Source: Verrucomicrobiia bacterium (lineage in GTDB: Bacteria > Verrucomicrobiota > Verrucomicrobiia > Limisphaerales > UBA8199). Taken from it: a DNA stretch of 64,000 nucleotides. Below the pieces are notes generated by a model that did no database searches, was not told the DNA's origin, and saw nothing but the letters and a program-made list of their open reading frames with translations. The position numbers were made by a program, and so were the translations under genes. How positions within the stretch are numbered: position 1 is the stretch's first letter; each line of letters starts with the position of its first letter. Below, in pieces: positions 60,111 to 64,000 of the stretch. The stretch lies in the NCBI GenBank assembly GCA_035946615.1, contig DASYZB010000030.1, positions 1 through 64,000 on the forward strand, written 5' to 3'.

Positions 60111-60895
60111 GGCATCGCCGTAAAGTTTGTGCGCGTGACCGTCATCAACGGCACGGTCATTTCCAGCGGTTGCATCGAGGCGACTGCCTGGCCCTCCTGT
60201 GGGGCCAACTGGATGCGCACCCGGACAGCGACCGGGAGATTAGTATCGCCCGAACTGGTGTCCCAGTAGTTGCGCCACTGGAAGCCGTCGTAACAATCGA
60301 AGTCGATGGTTGAGATATGGCTAAGTAAAGTTTGTGGATCAGGCGTGACGAGTGTCGTGGCCAGGAGGTTGCGATTGACGTATCGCACCAACTCCATGCC
60401 GGGCTGGCCAGAATCGGTCGAGGCCTTCAGCGCATAAAAAACCTCCTGCAAATCCCCCCACGGGGCGTCATCGCCAACCTGCCCCGTTGCGCTAAAGAAA
60501 TCGAGACCCGACCCACCTGCAGCGGCGCCTGTAATGCCCATGTTTGCGCCCACCGTTTGCACCCCGCATTTGAAATCCCCGGCTAAAAAGCCCCCGGGCC
60601 CGACCGCCCCTTTCAAATCGCGGCGCATCATCTCGAAGGTCCGCTCGGCAGGTTGGCTGGCGGCCACGGCACTGGAAGTCCGCTCGCGCAAGCGCACAGC
60701 GGTCGCAAAAACGGCTTGGATGGCCACCAGAATGATGGCGCAGATAGCCAGGGCCAGAAGCACTTCGACCAGCGTAAATGCGCTGTCTCCCACCCCGGAG
60801 TGATTGTTAGACGCCGCACCGCATCCGTGAGAGACGCCGCCTCGACCTGCCGGCGAGGTTGCCTGCGCTGCGTTGTTCTCCAGGTGGGCTCGCAT
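60107..60895 (-). CDS. gspJ: GspJ-type minor pseudopilin
   Basis: A 262-residue pseudopilin with a 38-residue leader, then the prepilin helix 'AFTLVEVLLALAICAIILVA' with Glu at position 5. The residue before the cleavage-site Phe is Ala, not the usual Gly. The globular domain contains 'MMRRDLKGAVGPGGFLAGDF' and a beta-rich C-terminus ('VAVRVRIQLAPQEGQAVASM'), consistent with GspJ. It assembles at the pseudopilus tip. It overlaps gspK by 4 bases and follows gspI by 6 bases. Confidence 0.83.
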   Translation of the reverse strand: MRAHLENNAAQATSPAGRGGVSHGCGAASNNHSGVGDSAFTLVEVLLALAICAIILVAIQAVFATAVRLRERTSSAVAASQPAERTFEMMRRDLKGAVGPGGFLAGDFKCGVQTVGANMGITGAAAGGSGLDFFSATGQVGDDAPWGDLQEVFYALKASTDSGQPGMELVRYVNRNLLATTLVTPDPQTLLSHISTIDFDCYDGFQWRNYWDTSSGDTNLPVAVRVRIQLAPQEGQAVASMQPLEMTVPLMTVTRTNFTAMP

Positions 60896-60901
60896 GCGTT
60901 T

Positions 60902-61399
60902 CTAATGCGTTGAAGTTGCCGGCAAACCCAGGGTTAGCGAACTGTCCACCAGTGTGCTCATTTTCACGCTATAATCATGGCCGCGGACGTTGTAAATCAC
61001 CTCGACGGAGAGCTGGCGAATGACGCTCTGGCCGGGGTCCTGTATCCAGGGGTCGCTCGTCAGGGTCCAACGGAAAGGCCGTTGGTCTTCGGTGGTGGTG
61101 CCTTGGAGGGTTTGGGTCCAATTGGTATTGACCACATTATCGTTGAGCACTTGCAGAGCAATGCGGGCGGCCTGGCCTTTGCGCGCGGCCACGGCCCCGG
61201 CCAGGCTGGCGATGTGCAATCCCTCAACCGCAACGGGTATCACAATAGCCATGAACAGCAGCGCCGCCAGAACCTCGGCCAGCGTGAAGGCGCTCACCAA
61301 CAGGTGTGCGCCCCGAGCCCAGGAACCATTTGTTGCGCGTTCTTTCAAACGGCAGCCAGGGTTTGGGCCGCGGCTATTTCTGGCTATTCCGAATTTCAT
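60902..61399 (-). CDS. gspI: GspI-type minor pseudopilin
   Basis: A 165-residue pseudopilin. A leader of about 37 residues precedes 'AFTLAEVLAALLFMAIVIPV', the prepilin helix with Glu at position 5 and again Ala at -1. A short globular domain follows, with 'RPFRWTLTSDPWI' and 'SVIRQLSVEVIYNVRGHDYS'. Small size and position between gspH and gspJ fit GspI. The start is ambiguous: ATG 61399 (overlapping gspH by 26 bases) or GTG 61447. No clear ribosome-binding site decides between them. Confidence 0.8.
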   Translation of the reverse strand: MKFGIARNSRGPNPGCRLKERATNGSWARGAHLLVSAFTLAEVLAALLFMAIVIPVAVEGLHIASLAGAVAARKGQAARIALQVLNDNVVNTNWTQTLQGTTTEDQRPFRWTLTSDPWIQDPGQSVIRQLSVEVIYNVRGHDYSVKMSTLVDSSLTLGLPATSTH

Positions 61400-62273
61400 A
61401 ACTGAGCTTGTCGCTGGTTTGGACCAGCCAGAGCGAGGAGCCGTCACGGGCGGTTAGCACTAACTGGGTGGGGCTGGTCGAGCTGATAGTCCCGTCCGGC
61501 AGGAACCGGATAGTCGGCAACGTCGGGTGAGCCAGTTTGACCGGGGGCACACTGGCAATGCTAGGCATCTGCCCCGGCGTGAGCACTTGGGGAGTAGCTG
61601 CAACCGGCGGTTTGGCGGCCTCGATTTGCAGGCCCGTGTCGAGCTTGAATTCGACTGCGCGCCCATCGGTGGTTTCGTAGCTCGGCTCGGCTTCCAATCC
61701 GAACTTGCCATCTGCCGCATCAATCCAAAGGTCCATCGGCAGGCCTTCCGAGACCGCGCGGCTCTGGCCGCCATGGGTCAGGGCCAGCAGCCGGCGCGCT
61801 TCGGAATCGAGTGAGCGACCACGAAAAAAATTCGACAACGCCGGCGCAGTGAGAGAGACAGCCATGGTGAGAATGGCCATCACAAGAATCAGTTCGATCA
61901 GGGTGAAGGCGGAAACAGGGTGGCTTCGTGCAATTGGTCTCTGGCTCCGCGCGGTCTGAGGAGCCCCCTCGTTAGGATTTTGTTTCTCATCCCGGAGGGA
62001 CGATTGAGAATAGCCCAACGCTTCAGCGTTGGGGAGACGTTTGGTGGCACGAGTCCCGAAGGGACGGCTGAATGGAGCACGCAAGTGTGCAGGTTCAGCC
62101 GTCCCTTCGGGACTAAAGGGCTGCAACATCCCCTCCCCAACGCTGAAGCGTTGGGCTATTATCGGATGTCCCTCCGGGACAGTCGGTGCACTGGGTTTGA
62201 CCGCCACGAGCCTCGGCGTAGGTCCTAATGGCGCGCTCCGCATTTCCACTGCATTTTGCGTCCACGGCTTCAT
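61374..62273 (-). CDS. gspH: GspH-type pseudopilin with a repeat-derived leader
   Basis: A 299-residue protein whose mature part starts at about Phe123: 'AFTLIELILVMAILTMAVSL' followed by 'APALSNFFRGRSLDSEARRL' and a beta-rich GspH domain. The leader of about 122 residues is extraordinarily long. Residues about 32-95 of it are encoded by the palindromic repeat at 61991-62179. No ATG, GTG or TTG in frame lies between the repeat and the mature helix, so translation must enter through the repeat or use a rare start such as ATT. Starts considered are ATG 62273 and TTG 62279, the latter overlapping the gspG stop. Confidence 0.8.
   Translation of the reverse strand: MKPWTQNAVEMRSAPLGPTPRLVAVKPSAPTVPEGHPIIAQRFSVGEGMLQPFSPEGTAEPAHLRAPFSRPFGTRATKRLPNAEALGYSQSSLRDEKQNPNEGAPQTARSQRPIARSHPVSAFTLIELILVMAILTMAVSLTAPALSNFFRGRSLDSEARRLLALTHGGQSRAVSEGLPMDLWIDAADGKFGLEAEPSYETTDGRAVEFKLDTGLQIEAAKPPVAATPQVLTPGQMPSIASVPPVKLAHPTLPTIRFLPDGTISSTSPTQLVLTARDGSSLWLVQTSDKLSYEIRNSQK
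61991..62179. repeat. 189-bp nested palindromic repeat in the gspH leader
   Basis: Outer arms begin CCCGGAGGGAC and contain ATAGCCCAACGCTTCAGCG, matching the reverse complement on the right. Inner perfect 20-bp arms at 62053-62072 and 62094-62113 (GTCCCGAAGGGACGGCTGAA) flank a small loop with GCAC/GTGC. The sequence could fold into one long cruciform or RNA hairpin. It lies entirely inside the translated frame of gspH. Confidence 0.9.
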
Positions 62274-62275
62274 CT

Positions 62276-62713
62276 TCAATGGCTCTGGACAGGCCAGTTG
62301 CCGATTGGGCTCTGTTGTCCGGGCGGGCCTGGGGAACTGATGTCGTAGGAGCTGGGATTATGTTTACCTGGACACTCATAAACATAATCACCGCCCCAGG
62401 GGTCCTTGGGGATGCTTTCGAGGTACGGCCCGTGCCAGCCCACGGCATCGCGTGGCTGTTGCAGCAGGTCGCCCAGGCCGTTTCGGCCTTTGGGATAGTA
62501 GCCGGTATCGACCTCAAAGGCGTCGAGGGCCGTCTTGAAATTGGCTATCTGGGTTTGTGCAGCCGTCACGCGCGCCTGTTCGCTGCGTCCCATCACCTTG
62601 GGATAAACAATGGCTGCCAGGGTGGCCAGAATGACCAGTACCAGCAGCATTTCCACCAGGGTAAACCCGGAGCGGCTCGGGCCGGTTTGTTTCGTCAGTT
62701 CTCGTATTTTCAT
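62276..62713 (-). CDS. gspG: GspG major pseudopilin
   Basis: A 145-residue major pseudopilin with a short basic leader and canonical cleavage site 'RSGFTLVEMLLVLVILATLA' (Gly at -1, Glu at position 5). Also 'YPKVMGRSEQARVTAAQTQI', 'LDAFEVDTGYYPKGRNGLGD' and 'DPWGGDYVYECPGKHNPSSY', the conserved calcium-binding and C-terminal GspG features. It polymerises into the pseudopilus that drives secretion. Its stop codon lies next to the gspH start. It follows gspF by 30 bases. Confidence 0.95.
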   Translation of the reverse strand: MKIRELTKQTGPSRSGFTLVEMLLVLVILATLAAIVYPKVMGRSEQARVTAAQTQIANFKTALDAFEVDTGYYPKGRNGLGDLLQQPRDAVGWHGPYLESIPKDPWGGDYVYECPGKHNPSSYDISSPGPPGQQSPIGNWPVQSH

Positions 62714-62743
62714 ATTCTGCGAATGAGCATTGAGTGGCGGTTC

Positions 62744-63988
62744 TTACTTGATGTATTCCTGCATAGTGAAGATCGGCAGCACCATGCTGATGAAGATGGT
62801 CCCGATAAAGCCGGCGATGAAAAACAGCAACAGAGGCTCGGCGAAAGCCACGGCGGTTTTGAGTTCGCGATCCAGGTCACCTTCGGTGACATTGGCAATC
62901 CGAATGAGTTCCTGGTCAAGTTTGCCGCTCTCCTCGGCAACCGCTATCATTTCCACAACCGACCCAGGAAAGAGCCCTCTGCACTCGGCCAGGCTCGCCC
63001 CGAGCTGACCGCCTTGCTGGACCCGCTCGATGGATTGGTTGACGGCATCGACCAGGATTTGGTTGCCAATGGATTTGCGGGCGACGTTAAGGCCCTTGAC
63101 CAGAGGCACGCCGGCGCTCAGCAAGGTGCCCAGCATGCGGCAAAAGCGGGCCATGGCAAATTGAGCCACCAGCGGCCCCACAATGGGGGTGCGCAACATG
63201 AGCCCTTCCCAGACCCGGCGTCCTTTTTCAGAAGCAACCCAGTTGCGGACCAGCAGGAACAGGAGCACAAGACCCATCAGCACGAAGAAGCCGTAATGAC
63301 GCACGATATGGCTGGCGCCCAGGACTATCTGCGTCGGCAAAGGGAGCGCGGCGCCCAATCCATTGAAGATGGTTTGGAACTTCGGAATGAAAAACGTCAA
63401 GAGGAACACCAGTACCGCCAAGGCCAGAACCAGGAGCACGCACGGATACAGCATGGCGGCAGTCACCTTCGAGCGCAGGTCCTTCTCCCGCGCGTGGAAG
63501 TCAGCAATTTGGGCAAGCACCAGGTCCAGGAATCCGCCGGTCTCCCCCGCCTGCACCATGGCGGTATAGACTCGCGGGAAGGTGTCAGGTGATTTGCCCA
63601 TCGCGTCGGCCAGCGACATGCCGTCCACAACAAAGTCATGGATTTCTTTCCATTTGGCCTGGGCCGCCGGGTTGGAGGATTCCTTGTGTAGAATGACCAG
63701 CGCCCGGCTCAGGGGCACGCCTGCAGCCAGAAGGCTCGAGAGCAACCGTGTGAAGTTTTCCAAGGCCCGGCCCGAGACCTTCTGAGCCCTTTTGAAGAAC
63801 GTCCCCGAGAAGGAAACCGGCAGCTTAAGTCCCGGTTGCGCGGCAGCAGCGGCTTTTTCCGAGAGGCTCACGGGGCGCAAGCCGAGGTTGGCCATCTGGG
63901 CAAAGGCCTCGGAGCGGCCCGGGGCCTCGAGTTGGCCTTCGGCCACCGCGCCGTTAGCTTGCAAGGCCTTGTATTGAAAGAGGGCCAT
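62744..63988 (-). CDS. gspF: GspF inner-membrane platform protein
   Basis: A 414-residue polytopic membrane protein with two T2SSF domains (about 75-195 and 275-400): 'FTRLLSSLLAAGVPLSRALV' and 'FCRMLGTLLSAGVPLVKGLN', with 'MVQAGETGGFLDLVL' and 'MIAVAEESGKLDQEL'. Three transmembrane segments lie at about 170-190, 220-240 and 380-400. The N-terminal domain begins 'MALFQYKALQANGAVAEGQL', as is usual. It forms the central inner-membrane platform, turned by GspE. ATG 63988 is the first start. The gene for GspE is expected just beyond the window's right edge. Confidence 0.95.
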   Translation of the reverse strand: MALFQYKALQANGAVAEGQLEAPGRSEAFAQMANLGLRPVSLSEKAAAAAQPGLKLPVSFSGTFFKRAQKVSGRALENFTRLLSSLLAAGVPLSRALVILHKESSNPAAQAKWKEIHDFVVDGMSLADAMGKSPDTFPRVYTAMVQAGETGGFLDLVLAQIADFHAREKDLRSKVTAAMLYPCVLLVLALAVLVFLLTFFIPKFQTIFNGLGAALPLPTQIVLGASHIVRHYGFFVLMGLVLLFLLVRNWVASEKGRRVWEGLMLRTPIVGPLVAQFAMARFCRMLGTLLSAGVPLVKGLNVARKSIGNQILVDAVNQSIERVQQGGQLGASLAECRGLFPGSVVEMIAVAEESGKLDQELIRIANVTEGDLDRELKTAVAFAEPLLLFFIAGFIGTIFISMVLPIFTMQEYIK

Positions 63989-64000
63989 AGATTAGCGCCG

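Noticed and set aside
62228-63592. 454-codon plus-strand open frame
   Set aside because: Antisense to gspG and gspF, which are unmistakable. His/Gln-rich nonsense composition.
1-64000. CRISPR arrays, tRNA and rRNA genes
   Set aside because: No regularly spaced direct repeats and no tRNA/rRNA signatures were noticed in the window. A tRNAscan or Infernal run would settle this.

Overview
The window reads as chromosomal DNA from a GC-rich Gram-negative bacterium, most likely a member of the Verrucomicrobiota (Pedosphaera/Limisphaerales-like). This assignment is inferred from the gene content: a large secreted glycoside-hydrolase repertoire, a type II secretion cluster with long-leader pseudopilins, AsmA/Mla envelope genes, ATGA-coupled operons and abundant palindromic intergenic repeats. 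It was not tested by a database search. I see no tRNA, rRNA or CRISPR array.

Layout. 1-715 has no convincing gene. 716-5781 (+) encodes an AsmA-like envelope protein and an M20 dipeptidase. 5909-12733 (-) is a sugar-catabolism locus: Tat-lipoprotein metallo-beta-lactamase-fold hydrolase, secreted GH2 enzyme with a discoidin domain, RhaT-type symporter, and fucose/arabinose-isomerase-like protein, the last two coupled by a 4-bp overlap. 12989-16763 holds a TPR protein, a complete group II intron (about 14181-16181, -) and a PepSY-like lipoprotein. 17033-24459 carries an orphan histidine kinase, a PHP phosphatase, a small lipoprotein, a translationally coupled epimerase/methyltransferase/sodium-solute symporter trio and an RlmI-like rRNA methyltransferase.

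24470-36628 (-) is a long co-directional run. It contains CvpA, a TerB-DUF697 protein, a giant exonuclease-RecQ-UvrD helicase whose reading frame breaks inside the UvrD part, a class III PLP decarboxylase, an unknown protein and the MlaE/MlaF/MlaD lipid-transport module. 36865-45496 holds a BON lipoprotein, a secreted GH2 beta-galactosidase, a signal-less NrtA-like ligand-binding protein and a striking ABC-2 permease fused to an RCC1-type propeller.

45580-46891 (-) is a three-gene ECF-sigma / membrane anti-sigma / Spy-like periplasmic sensor operon resembling CnrYXH in architecture. 47001-51416 (+) encodes an EF-G paralogue and a DUF5696-like glycosidase. 51473-63988 (-) is a nearly complete type II secretion operon (F-G-H-I-J-K-L-M-C-D and a terminal histidine kinase). 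Its secretin is split into two separately exported proteins. GspE is not in the window and would be expected beyond the right edge.

The most unusual signals are the permease-RCC1 fusion, the exonuclease-RecQ-UvrD helicase with its frame break, the split secretin, and several families of palindromic repeats. One repeat is translated in frame inside the gspH leader. Another supplies the end of one gene and the apparent ribosome-binding site of the next.
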